DNA of 44,754 bases from Thiohalocapsa sp. (GCA_028277725.1 JANQFX010000058.1:1-44754); one strand, 5' to 3'. Shown: positions 25,636 through 35,156, counted from the first letter of the stretch. Made by a program: numbers and translations. The notes: a model not told the origin generated them from the sequence alone.

Positions 25636-26382
25636 TCAGAGGGCTTCGGCGACCTCCTCCCAGAGGGCGCGGTAGGCGCTGGAGGCGGGGTTGGACGGCG
25701 CGTAGGCGGGCAGCGGCATGCGGTGGATGCCCATGCGCTCTACCTCAGGCGAGAGCGGGATGCGCGCCTCGAGCACGCCCTTGTGCTTGGCCGACAGGCG
25801 CTCGATGGTGTCTTGGTGCAGGCTGCGTTCCGGGTCGACCATGGAGAAGAACGGCAGCAGTTTGAGCGCGCCGAAGCCCTCCTGCTTGCGCAGGAAATCC
25901 TTGAGCTGGAGCAGGGTGCGCTCCGACAGGGTGCTCGGGATCAGCGGCACCATCAGCGCGTCCGCTGCGCGGAAGATGTTCTCGGACATGAGCGAGATGC
26001 TCGGTGGGCAGTCGAAGAAGACATAGTCGTAGTCGCCGACCACCGGCTTCAGCAGGCGCTGGAGTTGGCGAATGGGCTTCTTCTTCGCGCCCTCCAGCAG
26101 GATGTCCATGTTGCGGAAGGAGAAGTCTGCCGGCAGCAACTCCAACAGCTCGAAGTCCGTGCCCTTGATGATGTCGTCCAGCGCCCGCTTGCCGCGCAGC
26201 AGCGCGCGGCCGCCACCCTTGATCTTGGGCTTGACCCGGAAGAAGTAGCTGGCCGCTCCCTGTGGGTCCAGGTCCCAGACCAGGGTGCGGTGGCCGGCTT
26301 CGGCGGCGAGGTAGGCCAGGTTGACGGTGCTCGACGTCTTGCCGACGCCGCCTTTAATGCTGTACACGCCTACGATTTTCAT
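25636..26382 (-). CDS. ParA/MinD-type ATPase
   Basis: A 248-residue deviant-Walker ATPase. KGGVGKTSS at 10-18 carries the signature lysine of the ParA/MinD class; WDLDPQGAASY (Walker A', about 36-46) and FFDCPPSISL (Walker B) follow. It has no N-terminal DNA-binding domain, unlike plasmid ParA of type Ia, and no ParB gene is near. Proteins of this group position cargo by ATP-dependent binding to the nucleoid. Start ATG 26382 overlaps the CHAD gene's stop (ATGA), so the partner is very likely the CHAD protein. The GC-rich codons match the core genome. Confidence 0.9.
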   Translation of the reverse strand: MKIVGVYSIKGGVGKTSSTVNLAYLAAEAGHRTLVWDLDPQGAASYFFRVKPKIKGGGRALLRGKRALDDIIKGTDFELLELLPADFSFRNMDILLEGAKKKPIRQLQRLLKPVVGDYDYVFFDCPPSISLMSENIFRAADALMVPLIPSTLSERTLLQLKDFLRKQEGFGALKLLPFFSMVDPERSLHQDTIERLSAKHKGVLEARIPLSPEVERMGIHRMPLPAYAPSNPASSAYRALWEEVAEAL

Positions 26383-27992
26383 GCCCTCGCCCTGTTGCTG
26401 TCCGCCGCGCCGTGTCGGGCCGATGTCGTTGTCGTTGGCGGGCCGAACAGGCGCCCGAACAGCGCCCGGTTGGCCTCGCTGTCGAAGCCCGAGAAGATAC
26501 GTGCGAACTCGCGCCGCGCCCGTTGCTGTTGCTCCAACAGGTGACTGATGAGCGCTCCCATGGCGAGCTGCGCCTCCACCGGCGCCGCGTCGGCCGCCTG
26601 CATGGCCACCGCCGTATCGGCCAGGTGTTGCGCCTGCACGGCCAGATCTTGGAAACCGCCAAGGTTGTTGAGCAGCACCTTGGTCTGCTTGATCAGGCCC
26701 TTGATCTCGGTCGTCGGGTACAGGCTCTGGAAGAACTCCATCAGGTAGCGGAGCTTCTTGCAGGTCTTGCGGAGGTCGTGCAGGTCCTCGGCGGGCGAGT
26801 TGTCCGCGATGGCGCGGCCCTCGCGGATCACGCGCTTGAACATGCGCCGGATTCGCCTGTTCGCGACGTCCTCGATGGGTGTTGCCGCGTCCGCGGCAAG
26901 GCTGCGTGACGGTGCCTCAAGGTAGGCGCGCCAATCCCGCAGCAGCGCGAGGAAGCGCTCGCTATCGAGCGCCTTGGCCAATGCCTGTCGCTCGCCGTCG
27001 TAGTGCGCGGCAAGCCAGTCCTTGAGCGGATCGAGGCCAGGGCGCAACGGCGCCGGCAGGCTGGTCTTGAGCTTGGGGAAGTCGAGCAGGTAAACATCCA
27101 AGTCCCGCACCGGGCCGGTCACCTGCTGCAGCCAGGCGAAGCGGTGCTTGAAGTCCTCGACGATCGCCGGCGGCAGCACGCCCTTGACCTGGCTCAGCGC
27201 GGAGCGCGTACGGCGTGTGGCGACGCGCAGGTCGTGCAGGAACTCCGGGTCCAGGTTGCGGCGGGTGCCGTCGACATTGGCCTCGAGCGTATCGAGCAGG
27301 CCGAGCAGGATGTTCCTCAGGGCGGCCTCGGCGGGCTGCTTGGGGTCGAGTCGATAGTCCAGCTTGGACGAGTACGCGCCGGGCCTGCGACCGGTGGCGG
27401 CCAGCGCCGCCAGCAACAGCGGCGCGTGCGCCGGCTGCAACGCCAGCAGGGCCTCCAACTGGCGCGTTGCGTCCTCCTGCTCGCGCTGGTAACCGCGCAC
27501 GCCGGCGATCCTGAGCCGTGCGGGCAGCAGGACTTCCGGTCGGGCGCCCTCGCCGGCGATCCGGCACTGCTCCAGCACGACGCGCACCACGGTCTTGTCG
27601 TCGTCATTGAGCACCCGCAGCGTGCGGCTGCGACAGGCCAGTGACACCATCGGAAGCAGGCGCCGGATGCCGAGCACCGGGGCCAGGCGCGTATGTACCG
27701 GTCCCGGCGGCAGGTCCACGGCCAGGCCCAACTCCACGTCGACGCCCTGGCGGGCGAGCGCGGCACCATTGTCGGCAAGGTCCAGCCACGCGACTTCGCG
27801 GCGGTCACCCATCACCTCCTCTTCCAACGCGGCGCCGGCTAGGTAGAGGCTCCATTCGAAGCTGTCGAAGTAGCGGCGACGGGACTCGGTCGGTGGAGCG
27901 GCCTGGCAACGCAGGGCTGCCTGGACGACATCTGCCGCGGTGTCGAGGTCGGAACCGTCGGCGAGTAGGTGGTCTATGACAACGGGGTTCAT
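26379..27992 (-). CDS. CHAD-domain protein with CYTH-like N-terminus
   Basis: A 537-residue protein. Residues from about 235 to 500 form a CHAD domain: a helical bundle with HDLRVATRRTRSAL in the first repeat and HDLRKTCKKLRYLMEFF in the second, the conserved His and basic residues that bind polyphosphate. The first 220 residues (RRYFDSFEWSLYLAG, LLPMVSLACRSRTL, DDDKTVVRVVLE) look like a degenerate CYTH/triphosphate-tunnel domain, often fused to CHAD. CHAD proteins are known to associate with polyphosphate granules. Start ATG 27992; the longer frame adds 40 Pro/Arg-rich residues. First gene of a two-gene operon with parA. Confidence 0.9.
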   Translation of the reverse strand: MNPVVIDHLLADGSDLDTAADVVQAALRCQAAPPTESRRRYFDSFEWSLYLAGAALEEEVMGDRREVAWLDLADNGAALARQGVDVELGLAVDLPPGPVHTRLAPVLGIRRLLPMVSLACRSRTLRVLNDDDKTVVRVVLEQCRIAGEGARPEVLLPARLRIAGVRGYQREQEDATRQLEALLALQPAHAPLLLAALAATGRRPGAYSSKLDYRLDPKQPAEAALRNILLGLLDTLEANVDGTRRNLDPEFLHDLRVATRRTRSALSQVKGVLPPAIVEDFKHRFAWLQQVTGPVRDLDVYLLDFPKLKTSLPAPLRPGLDPLKDWLAAHYDGERQALAKALDSERFLALLRDWRAYLEAPSRSLAADAATPIEDVANRRIRRMFKRVIREGRAIADNSPAEDLHDLRKTCKKLRYLMEFFQSLYPTTEIKGLIKQTKVLLNNLGGFQDLAVQAQHLADTAVAMQAADAAPVEAQLAMGALISHLLEQQQRARREFARIFSGFDSEANRALFGRLFGPPTTTTSARHGAADSNRARA

Positions 27993-28317
27993 CAAGGGGG
28001 CTTGGGGCTTTCGTCGGGCGCGGTGGTTGGGCTCGGCCGTCGTGGGTCTGGGCATACACGGTCGGGGTGGGTGACAGGGCCATGGGTGCGAACCGGGCCG
28101 TGTCGGCCACATCGACTACCATCGCACGCGAACTATTATTGCAGACTCGTGACAGTATCTCGAAGTCTTTGTTACTACAGGTGAAGTCTGTCGGATCAGC
28201 CCTAGGGATATCCCGAACTATCCATGTGCGAGCAGCACCCGGACAATCGGGGGTTCGACGCAGTATCACCCGCGGGACGGCCTGTTCAACGGGCCCCTGA
28301 CCGCGAACGGAGCGCAG
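27993..28317. other. Divergent gap between the CHAD gene and transaldolase
   Basis: This 325-bp gap holds the promoters of both genes. The part from 28125 to 28215 is markedly AT-richer. On the minus strand AATAAT (28140-28135) matches the -10 consensus at five of six positions, about 143 nt before the CHAD start, but no good -35 sits 16-18 nt upstream. GGAG at 28309-28312 is the ribosome-binding site of the transaldolase gene. No RNA gene recognised. Confidence 0.35.
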
Positions 28318-29286
28318 ATGAGCAAGCTCGACCAACTCAAGACCATGACCACCGTCGTCGCCGACACCGGCGACTTCGACAGCATCGCCGAGTACAAGCC
28401 CCAGGACGCGACAACCAATCCGTCCCTGCTGTACAAGGCCGCGCAATTGCCGCAGTACCGGCACCTGGTGGAAGATGCCGTGACCTTCGGCAAGGACCGT
28501 GGCAACAGCGCGGCGGAGCATGCCCGCTGGACCATGGACAAGCTGGCGGTGAACTTCGGCGGTGAGATCCTGAAAATCGTCCCCGGTCGGGTCTCGACCG
28601 AGATCGACGCCCGTTTGTCCTTCGACACCGAGGCCACCATCGCCCGCTGCGAGGGGCTGATCGAGCTCTACGAGGGCATCGGGGTCGACCCGTCCGAGCA
28701 GGTGTTGTTCAAGATCGCCTCTACCTGGGAGGGGATTCGTGCGGCCGAGCAGCTGGAGCGCCGGGGTATCCACTGCAACTTGACCCTGCTATTCGGCTTT
28801 CCGCAGGCGGTGGCCTGCGCCGATGCCGGCGTCACGCTGATTTCGCCCTTCGTCGGTCGTATCCTGGACTGGTACAAAAACGCCGAGAACCGGCCCGGCT
28901 ACCCGGCCGACGAGGACCCCGGCGTGCAGTCCGTGACCCGCATCTTCAACCACTACAAGCGCCACGGCTACCAGACCATCGTCATGGGGGCGAGCTTCCG
29001 CAACGTCGACGAAATCCTCGAGCTGGCGGGCTGCGACTACCTCACCATCGCGCCCAAGCTCCTCGCGGAGCTGGCGGAGTCCGACGGCGATGTGCCGCGC
29101 AAGCTCGATCCGGCCGCCGCCGCGGACATGGACCTCGCCGAGCAGCACTTCGACGAGGCCAATTTCCGTTGGGGTCTGAACCAGGACGCCATGGCCACGG
29201 AGAAGCTCGCCGAGGGCATTCGGCTGTTCGCCGCCGACACGCAGAAGCTCGAGGCCTTCACCCACGAAATCTGCCGCGACTGCTGA
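28318..29286 (+). CDS. tal: Transaldolase
   Basis: Transaldolase moves a dihydroxyacetone unit between sugar phosphates in the non-oxidative pentose phosphate pathway. The 322-residue length matches TalB-type enzymes. DATTNPSLL is at 30-38, and the Schiff-base lysine K132 lies in [10 protein letters not shown], the same position as in E. coli Tal[17 protein letters not shown] and [12 protein letters not shown] follow. Start ATG 28318 has GGAG 5 nt upstream. It stands alone on the plus strand, divergent from the CHAD-parA operon and convergent with folA. Confidence 0.96.
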   Translation: MSKLDQLKTMTTVVADTGDFDSIAEYKPQDATTNPSLLYKAAQLPQYRHLVEDAVTFGKDRGNSAAEHARWTMDKLAVNFGGEILKIVPGRVSTEIDARLSFDTEATIARCEGLIELYEGIGVDPSEQVLFKIASTWEGIRAAEQLERRGIHCNLTLLFGFPQAVACADAGVTLISPFVGRILDWYKNAENRPGYPADEDPGVQSVTRIFNHYKRHGYQTIVMGASFRNVDEILELAGCDYLTIAPKLLAELAESDGDVPRKLDPAAAADMDLAEQHFDEANFRWGLNQDAMATEKLAEGIRLFAADTQKLEAFTHEICRDC

Positions 29287-29300
29287 AACCAGCTCGGCGA

Positions 29301-29321
29301 GTCGGCGAGGGAAGCGCCGAC
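29301..29321 (+). terminator. Hairpin after transaldolase, possible terminator
   Basis: GTCGGCG (29301-29307) and CGCCGAC (29315-29321) form a perfect 7-bp GC stem with a 7-nt loop, 15 bp after the tal stop. No run of T follows, so intrinsic termination is uncertain; a short TTT occurs ten bases on. Confidence 0.35.
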
Positions 29322-29461
29322 GTCTCGGTGTTTCCCGTTCGGATTCTGTGCGTTGTCGTGAGCGAGTCATCGTCAAGACTGCCACGATGGTGGCGATTGC
29401 GACCACGATGTCGACAACGACAACGAGTTGAGCTTGTTTGCCGAGCTTCGGCGCCGTTGCG

Positions 29462-29989
29462 CTACCCAGCGCGCTCGAAGCGCACGAAGTCCATGGCGTG
29501 AGCATTGCGCTCGTCCGCCGGGCGGTGGACGCGCTCGACCTCCCGCCACTGGGCCGAGTCGACCCGCGGAAAGCGGACATCCCCGTCCACCTCCGCGTGC
29601 ACCAGGGTGAGCGCCAGCCCGGTGGCCTCGGGTAGCAGCGCCGCGTACACCTGCGCACCACCCACCACCATGGCCTCCGGCGTGCCAGCGACGGCGGCGA
29701 GGGCCTCCTCCGGGGACCGGACCACCTCGCAGCCCGCGGCGCGGTAGCGCGGATCACGCGTAATCACGACGTGCCTGCGCCGCGGCAGCAGCCCGGGCAG
29801 CGATTCCCAGGTGCGTCGCCCCATGATGATGGGCTTGTCCAGGGTCAGCTGCTTGAAGTGGGCCAGGTCTGCGGGCAGGCGCCAGGGCAGCGCGTTGTCG
29901 CGCCCGATGATACCATTGCTGGCCATCGCGGCGATGAGCACCAGACTGGGCGGCCGACTCGCGTGAGCACCCCGCGCCTCAGGCCGCAT
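29462..29989 (-). CDS. folA: Dihydrofolate reductase
   Basis: Reduces dihydrofolate to tetrahydrofolate with NADPH. The 175-residue product carries LVLIAAMASNGIIGRDNALPW (first strand and Met20-type loop), DLAHFKQLT with the active-site acid at D41, IIMGRRTWESL for NADPH binding, and MVVGGAQVYAALL. About 14 residues precede the first strand, slightly longer than E. coli FolA. I chose ATG 29989 because the later Met at residue 22 would cut into the first strand. The start overlaps the end of the WYL regulator gene by 11 nt, so the two are probably translated together. Confidence 0.94.
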   Translation of the reverse strand: MRPEARGAHASRPPSLVLIAAMASNGIIGRDNALPWRLPADLAHFKQLTLDKPIIMGRRTWESLPGLLPRRRHVVITRDPRYRAAGCEVVRSPEEALAAVAGTPEAMVVGGAQVYAALLPEATGLALTLVHAEVDGDVRFPRVDSAQWREVERVHRPADERNAHAMDFVRFERAG

Positions 29990-31010
29990 GGTTGCCGGTT
30001 CCGTCTGCCGGAGGTGCTGGCGGGTGGGGCGGCCCGGCGTAGCGTGCGGCCGCGTTGCGCAGCCGTTCGGCGACGGCCTCACGCAGGGAGTCCGGTGCGG
30101 CGACTTCCACCTCCGGGCCGAATTTCAGGATGTCCATGATCAGCTCCGCCGGGTTGCTGTAGGGGACACGCAGCTCGTAGCGACCGTCGTCCAGCAGCTG
30201 GCCCTGCTGGTCGCGGTGCCAGCGCTCGTTGGCGACATAGCGCGCGCGGATCGCCTCGAAGCGCAGGATGGCCTCGTGCATCGGCGCGCCTGCGAAGATG
30301 CCGTAGGAATTCGCAAAGTGTGCGTCGAGGGCATCGGTGTCGATATCCAGAGCCGGCTCATCCAGAGGCTCGGCGCGTTCGATGGCGTCGATGGCGAAGG
30401 TCCGGAGCCCCTCGCGTAGGTGGCACCAGGCATCCAAGTACCAGTTATCGCGGTAGTGGACCAGGCGCTGCGGCGACACATCGCGCTCCTCGCGCGATTC
30501 ACGCCAGCGGCCGAAGTAGCGGATATGCAACCGCTTGCGCCGGGCCAGCGCTCCGGCCACGAGTTGAAACGCCTGGCCCCCCTGCTCGGGGTTGTGTCGA
30601 GAGGCCATCTGCAACATGCGGATGCGACCCTGGAGCCCCTCGGAGCCCGCCTTCTGCAGCTCCAGCAGGGCGGCGATGCGCTGCTGCAGCGGCTTCAGCG
30701 CCGGCTCGAGCAGACCGGGTTGCACGTCCGAGAGCAGCTGCTGCACCGTCAGTAGGGCATGCAACTCCGAAGCGTTGAACCAGAGCCCGGGCAGCTCATA
30801 CATCTCGCCCTCGGAGTGGTCGTAGCGGTAGCCGTTGTGGTCGCGGTCGTAGACGATGGGCGCGTTCAGGTACAGGCGCATGTCCTCGATGATGCGCTTG
30901 ACGGTGGCGCGGGAGCATTCCAGCTCGTCTTCGAGGCGTTTGCGCGAGACCGGGCGCCGCGCGGCCTGGAGGATGCGATTCAGCTCGAAGATGCGGTCGA
31001 ATCGGTCCAT
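29979..31010 (-). CDS. WYL-domain transcriptional regulator
   Basis: A 343-residue regulator. Residues 1-65 form a winged helix-turn-helix (RFDRIFELNRILQAARRPVS, SRATVKRIIEDMRLYLNAPI). A WYL domain follows from about 140 to 230, with LHIRYFGRWRESREERDVSPQRLVHYRDNWYLDAWCHLR, read in parts: RYFG, PQRLVHYRDNWYLDAW. A WCX-like C-terminal extension covers 245-320. WYL domains sense nucleic-acid or nucleotide ligands and often control stress, phage-defence or DNA-damage genes. Here it lies between rsfS and folA and overlaps folA by 11 nt; no defence genes are near. Confidence 0.9.
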   Translation of the reverse strand: MDRFDRIFELNRILQAARRPVSRKRLEDELECSRATVKRIIEDMRLYLNAPIVYDRDHNGYRYDHSEGEMYELPGLWFNASELHALLTVQQLLSDVQPGLLEPALKPLQQRIAALLELQKAGSEGLQGRIRMLQMASRHNPEQGGQAFQLVAGALARRKRLHIRYFGRWRESREERDVSPQRLVHYRDNWYLDAWCHLREGLRTFAIDAIERAEPLDEPALDIDTDALDAHFANSYGIFAGAPMHEAILRFEAIRARYVANERWHRDQQGQLLDDGRYELRVPYSNPAELIMDILKFGPEVEVAAPDSLREAVAERLRNAAARYAGPPHPPAPPADGTGNHAA

Positions 31011-31132
31011 GGTCCGGCGGCCCCTCGGTCAGCTCGGGTCGGTCAGCTTGGGCCCAGGCATCGGCCGTTGGAGGTGGTGCCCAGCCGGCCCCGGCACCCC
31101 GCGCCGGCGCCGAGGTCCGGCATGGAGACGAC

Positions 31133-31507
31133 TCAGCCCACCGCGACGGCGGGATGGTGCGGCATGCCGTCGCCCACCAGCGCCGGTGCCATCCACAGGC
31201 GCTCCAGGTTGTAGAAATCGCGCACCTTGGGCAACATCACGTGCAGAACGACACCGTTCAGGTCCACCAGCGCCCACTCCCCATCGGCGACACCCTCGGT
31301 GCCGATCGGTGACTCGCCGGCCTCTTTGGCGCGGTAGGCGACGGTCTCCGCCACGGCCTTGACATGCCGATCGGAGGTGCCGGAGGCGACGATCATATAG
31401 TCGGTGACGGCGGTCTTGCCGCGCACGTCCATGACGCTGATGTCGCGCGCCTTCATGTCGTTCAGGGTCTCGACGACCAGGTCTCTCAGTTGCTCAAGCT
31501 GCATCAT
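31133..31507 (-). CDS. rsfS: Ribosomal silencing factor RsfS
   Basis: RsfS (YbeB/Iojap) binds ribosomal protein uL14 and blocks joining of subunits when nutrients are short. The 124-residue product has the family core: LNDMKARDISVMDVRG, TDYMIVASGTSDRHVKAVAE, EGVADGEWALVDLNGVVLHVM and FYNLERLW. The coding start is one of two adjacent ATG codons (31507 or 31504) preceded by GAGGGGA. It overlaps the end of nadD by 14 nt, the usual nadD-rsfS arrangement. The tail after FYNLERLW is about 20 residues longer than the core. Confidence 0.95.
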   Translation of the reverse strand: MMQLEQLRDLVVETLNDMKARDISVMDVRGKTAVTDYMIVASGTSDRHVKAVAETVAYRAKEAGESPIGTEGVADGEWALVDLNGVVLHVMLPKVRDFYNLERLWMAPALVGDGMPHHPAVAVG

Positions 31508-32213
31508 TTCCCCTCTGGGCTGTATGACTCGCGGATTGGGTCTCCTCGTACGGTTTCCGTGCCTGCTCGGTCGCTTCTGCGGTGCGCGCGTAGCACCCGG
31601 CGGCCGTTGCCAGTTCGAGCACCGCGTCCGGGAGCAGGAAGCGCGGGCTCTGCCCACCGTGGATGGTGCGGCGGATACGCGTGGACGAGATATCGAGCTG
31701 CGTGACGGATTGCATGCAGATGCGCCCGGCGGGCGCGGCATGCAATTCCTCCGTCGTCTGTGCCTGGCGGTGCTCCAACTCCTCGCGCAAATCCGGATCG
31801 CGTGGCAGCACGCTACCGGGGCGGCGCATCACCGCGAGGTGCGCAAGCCCCAGGATGTCGCGTGCGCGATGCCACTCGAAGAAGGCGTTGAACGCATCTC
31901 CACCCACCAGCAGGCAGAGTGGCCGCTCCGGCCCAACCTCCTCCCGGATCTCCGAGAGGGTGTCCACAGTGTAGGAACCGCCGGCGCGCCGCAGTTCCCG
32001 GTCGTCGGCGATCATGTTCGGCTCGTCCTCGACGGCGGTGCGCAGCATCGCCAGGCGCAAACCGCCGTCGGCCACGGGCTGGGCTCGGTGCACGGCCACG
32101 TTGAACGGCAGCAGGCGGACCTCGTCCATACGTAGCGCCTCCCGCACCTCCAGCGCGATGCGCAGGTGTCCGTAGTGGACTGGATCGAAGGCGCCGCCGA
32201 GAATGCCGATCAT
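31494..32213 (-). CDS. nadD: Nicotinate-nucleotide adenylyltransferase
   Basis: NadD joins ATP and nicotinate mononucleotide to form deamido-NAD. The nucleotidyltransferase start MIGILGGAFDPVHYGHLRIA carries the HxGH site, and ISSTRIR near residue 195 is the second conserved motif. LLVGGDAFNAFFEWHRA lies between. The 239 residues include a C-terminal tail of about 20 residues beyond the usual end (after GCYARTAEA). Start ATG 32213 opens directly on the first strand. It sits 515 bp downstream of proA and overlaps rsfS. Confidence 0.95.
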   Translation of the reverse strand: MIGILGGAFDPVHYGHLRIALEVREALRMDEVRLLPFNVAVHRAQPVADGGLRLAMLRTAVEDEPNMIADDRELRRAGGSYTVDTLSEIREEVGPERPLCLLVGGDAFNAFFEWHRARDILGLAHLAVMRRPGSVLPRDPDLREELEHRQAQTTEELHAAPAGRICMQSVTQLDISSTRIRRTIHGGQSPRFLLPDAVLELATAAGCYARTAEATEQARKPYEETQSASHTAQRGNDAA

Positions 32214-32728
32214 GGGTGTGGCGCCTCGATCGCCAGTGGCAGGGACGGCCGCTGGCACAGGTGCAGACGACCGCGGCTAATGGGCATGCTGCTCTGTTGC
32301 CGCCGAGCGGCTACATTCGTCGGACGTTCCGATGCAACGCCGGCCCGGAGGCCCGAGGCTGGAGCACTTGGCAGGGGGTGTCGGGGGTTTGGCGGAAGAT
32401 CGGCACAGCAACCGGCACAACAGCAGTTTCGCGAGGCCTGCGACGGTCGGTCGGACAGCGGCCTGGGCCATATACCCTGACCAGGGGCCCGAGACCGGAA
32501 CGATACTCAAGATCGCCTCCGGCGTTTGCCGACGAGACGCCCCGCGCGCAGCCTTGGGAGGATAACCACGCGCCTTGGTTGTCCGGGGAGCCGGCCCGGC
32601 GCCAGGCGCGCATTGACAGGGATGACGGGCACGATCAGCAGGTGAGACTCTCGAACCGCAACCTCAGGTTATTGGTAACCATAGCAAACTTCTCGCCCCG
32701 CGACAGCGCCGCGCATGCGTCAACGGCA
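32214..32728. other. 515-bp gap between proA and nadD
   Basis: No gene is supported here on either strand. Open frames exist but have the codon pattern of random GC-rich DNA. A small palindrome GGTTATTGGTAACC lies near 32670, shortly downstream of the proA stop, and could end proA transcription weakly. I looked for 6S, SRP, RNase P and tRNA features and saw none. The nadD-rsfS promoter should lie here, since the gap is long for cotranscription with proA. Confidence 0.3.
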
Positions 32729-34003
32729 TCAGTTCCGCACCTGGCCATCACCGAGCACGACGAACTTCTGCGACGTCAGGCCGATCAGTCCGACCGGACC
32801 GCGGGCATGGAACTTGTCAGTGCTGATGCCGATCTCGGCGCCGAGCCCATACTCGAAGCCGTCGGCAAAGCGAGTCGACGCGTTGACCATGACGGAGCTG
32901 GAATCCACTTCCCGCAGGAAGCGCCGCGCCCGACCGTAGTCCTCCGTCAGGATCGTGTCGGTATGGTGGGAGCCGTGCCGCTCGATGTGGTCGATGGCGG
33001 CATCGAGCCCATCGATGACGCGGATAGAGAGGATCGGCGCCAGGTACTCGGTATCCCAGTCCTCCGCGGACGCTGCTTTGGCCCCGTCGACCAGCGCGCG
33101 CGTCTGCTCGCACCCGCGCAACTCCACGCCGGCCTCGGCCATGGCCGCTCCGAAGCGCGGCAGGAAGCCCTCGGCGATCGCCTCATGCACCAGCAGCGTC
33201 TCCATGGTGTTACAGGTGCCGTAGCGCTGGGTCTTGGCGTTGACGGCCACCGCGAGCGCCTTGTCCATGTCGGCCCGGTCGTCGACATAGACATGGCAGA
33301 TGCCGTCCAGGTGCTTGATGACCGGCACCCGCGCGTCGCGGCTGATCCGCTCGATGAGCCCCTTCCCGCCACGGGGGATGATGACGTCGATGTGCTCCGG
33401 CGCCGTGATCATGGCGCCGACGGCGGCACGGTCCGTGGTAGCCACCACCTGGACGGCGTCCTCCGGCAGGCCGGCGGCAGCCAACCCCTGCTGGATGCAG
33501 GCGGCGATGGCGCGATTCGATTCGAAGGCCTCGGAACCACCGCGCAGCACGGCCGCGTTGCCGGACTTGAGGCAGAGGGCGGCGGCGTCGGCGGTCACGT
33601 TGGGCCGTGACTCGTAGATGATGCCGACAACGCCGAGCGGCACCCGCATCCGGCCCACCTGGATGCCGGATGGGCGGTAGTCCAGATCGGTGATTGCGCC
33701 GACCGGGTCAGGCAGCGCCGCGACCTCGCGCAGCCCGGCGATCATGGCGTCGATGCGCGCCGATGTCAGTTCCAGGCGATCGAGCATCGCCGCGTCCAGG
33801 CCGCGGGCGGCACCCGCTTCCAGGTCGGCGGCGTTGGCTTGGCCGAGGGCGTCACGCGAGGCGTCCAGTCGAGCCGCGATGGCGTTCAGCGCGGCATCCT
33901 TGGCGGCGGTGTCGGCGCGTGCGACGGCGCGGGCGGCGGCGCGGGCGCGCTGGCCGAGATCGGCCATGTATGCTGGGACGTCGGAGATGGCGGTTTGGGT
34001 CAT
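32729..34003 (-). CDS. proA: Glutamate-5-semialdehyde dehydrogenase (gamma-glutamyl phosphate reductase)
   Basis: ProA reduces gamma-glutamyl phosphate with NADPH in proline synthesis. The 424-residue length is normal. [16 protein letters not shown] is at 122-137, [16 protein letters not shown] at 144-159, [13 protein letters not shown] [12 protein letters not shown] near 206, and the catalytic cysteine C264 lies in [12 protein letters not shown]. The C-terminal [25 protein letters not shown] ends in GPVGLIGL as expected. Start ATG 34003. The proB partner is not in the window. It lies 112 bp after holA on the same strand. Confidence 0.97.
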   Translation of the reverse strand: MTQTAISDVPAYMADLGQRARAAARAVARADTAAKDAALNAIAARLDASRDALGQANAADLEAGAARGLDAAMLDRLELTSARIDAMIAGLREVAALPDPVGAITDLDYRPSGIQVGRMRVPLGVVGIIYESRPNVTADAAALCLKSGNAAVLRGGSEAFESNRAIAACIQQGLAAAGLPEDAVQVVATTDRAAVGAMITAPEHIDVIIPRGGKGLIERISRDARVPVIKHLDGICHVYVDDRADMDKALAVAVNAKTQRYGTCNTMETLLVHEAIAEGFLPRFGAAMAEAGVELRGCEQTRALVDGAKAASAEDWDTEYLAPILSIRVIDGLDAAIDHIERHGSHHTDTILTEDYGRARRFLREVDSSSVMVNASTRFADGFEYGLGAEIGISTDKFHARGPVGLIGLTSQKFVVLGDGQVRN

Positions 34004-34115
34004 GTCGGCTTCGGATCATCGGCAACGGTCGTTGCTGGCAGTGTACAACGCCAAGTGCTGGCGGCGCAGTCGACGGAATCGGCGCGACATTCCGACCGGC
34101 GCCCCGCGATCGGGG

Positions 34116-35156
34116 TCATCGGCGCGCCGCGGTGGCGGCAGCGCTCCTCGCCATCGCGTCGGCGATCTCCGCCAGCAGCGGCCAGGGGTCGCCGCCGTCA
34201 CGGCCCTTGATCATCCGGTCCGCCCGCGCGCAGCGCGCGAGCAGTGGCCTGGTCACGGCCGGCGGCAGCCGCCGGGCGGCGGCAATGCTCTCCTCGCGGC
34301 GGAAGTTGGGCACCTTCTGCACCTGCAGGACGCCGGCGACGTCACGCCGCATGGCCAGCGCAAAGCCCACCGCCGCTAGCTTGCGCAGCTCGCGCGCGAG
34401 CACCCAGAGCACCAGGGCAGGGGCGGTATCCTCTGCCTGGAGACCGCGCAGGACCCGGTCGGTCCGCGCGCGCTCCCCGGCCACGGCCGCGTTCGTCAGG
34501 TCGAACAGGTCGTAGCGGGCGCTGTCGCCGACGCCGGCCATCAGCGCCTCGACGCCGAGTTGTCTTGGTACGTCGAGCAGCTTCAGCTTCTCGATCTCCT
34601 GCGCGGCGGCGAGCAGGTTGCCCTCGACGCGCTCGGCGAGCAGTGCCAGGGCCTCGTCGGTGGGCTCGAAGCCGGCCCGCGACAGACGCGCCCGCAACCA
34701 GACGATGAGCTGGTGCCCCTGCGGCTGGCGGACCTGGACGATGATACCGGCCTGGTCCAGGGCCTGTGCCCACTTCGATGAGAGCGACTTCCAGTCGAGG
34801 CGCGGCGCCAGCAGCAGTACCAACACGTCGCCGGCCGCCGATGCGCAATAGTGGCGAATCGCCTCACCACCGTCGCGCCCCACACCATCACCGGCGAGGC
34901 GCACCTCGATCAGGCGGCGCTCGGAAAACAGCGACAGCGACGCTGCGGCGTTGGCCAGCGCGGACCAGTCGAACTGGCCATCGGCTTCCAGGCAGGTGCG
35001 TTCGCCGTAACCCTGGGCGCGGGCCGCGGCGCGGATGGCATCCGCGGCCTCACCGAGTTGCAGCGGCTCATCGCCGAGCACCAAGTAGATGGGTGCGAGC
35101 GAGCCCTTGCGTTGCCCCTTGAGCTGGTTCGCGAGCTGACTGGGATCGACCCTCAT
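34116..35156 (-). CDS. holA: DNA polymerase III delta subunit
   Basis: HolA is the delta subunit of the clamp loader and opens the beta clamp. The 346-residue protein has the N-terminal LAPIYLVLGDEPLQLGEA, the beta-binding ASLSLFSERRLIEVRL with the exposed LF pair, and EGNLLAAAQEIEKLKLL in the lid region, then the C-terminal collar domain. I chose ATG 35156 because MRVDPSQLANQL is a normal family start; GTG 35165 is a nearby alternative. It follows lptE by 75 bp, the usual leuS-lptE-holA order. Confidence 0.95.
   Translation of the reverse strand: MRVDPSQLANQLKGQRKGSLAPIYLVLGDEPLQLGEAADAIRAAARAQGYGERTCLEADGQFDWSALANAAASLSLFSERRLIEVRLAGDGVGRDGGEAIRHYCASAAGDVLVLLLAPRLDWKSLSSKWAQALDQAGIIVQVRQPQGHQLIVWLRARLSRAGFEPTDEALALLAERVEGNLLAAAQEIEKLKLLDVPRQLGVEALMAGVGDSARYDLFDLTNAAVAGERARTDRVLRGLQAEDTAPALVLWVLARELRKLAAVGFALAMRRDVAGVLQVQKVPNFRREESIAAARRLPPAVTRPLLARCARADRMIKGRDGGDPWPLLAEIADAMARSAAATAARR

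Noticed and set aside
29320..29460. Minus-strand stretch between tal and folA reading like a membrane helix (VVVVDIVVAIATIVAVLTM)
   Set aside because: Lies in a longer out-of-frame run crossing folA and tal with no start signal; the hydrophobic run comes from a GACAAC/CGACCA-rich segment.
32216..33610. 464-codon plus-strand open frame opposite proA
   Set aside because: Antisense to proA, and the part in the 515-bp gap has no ribosome-binding site or motif.
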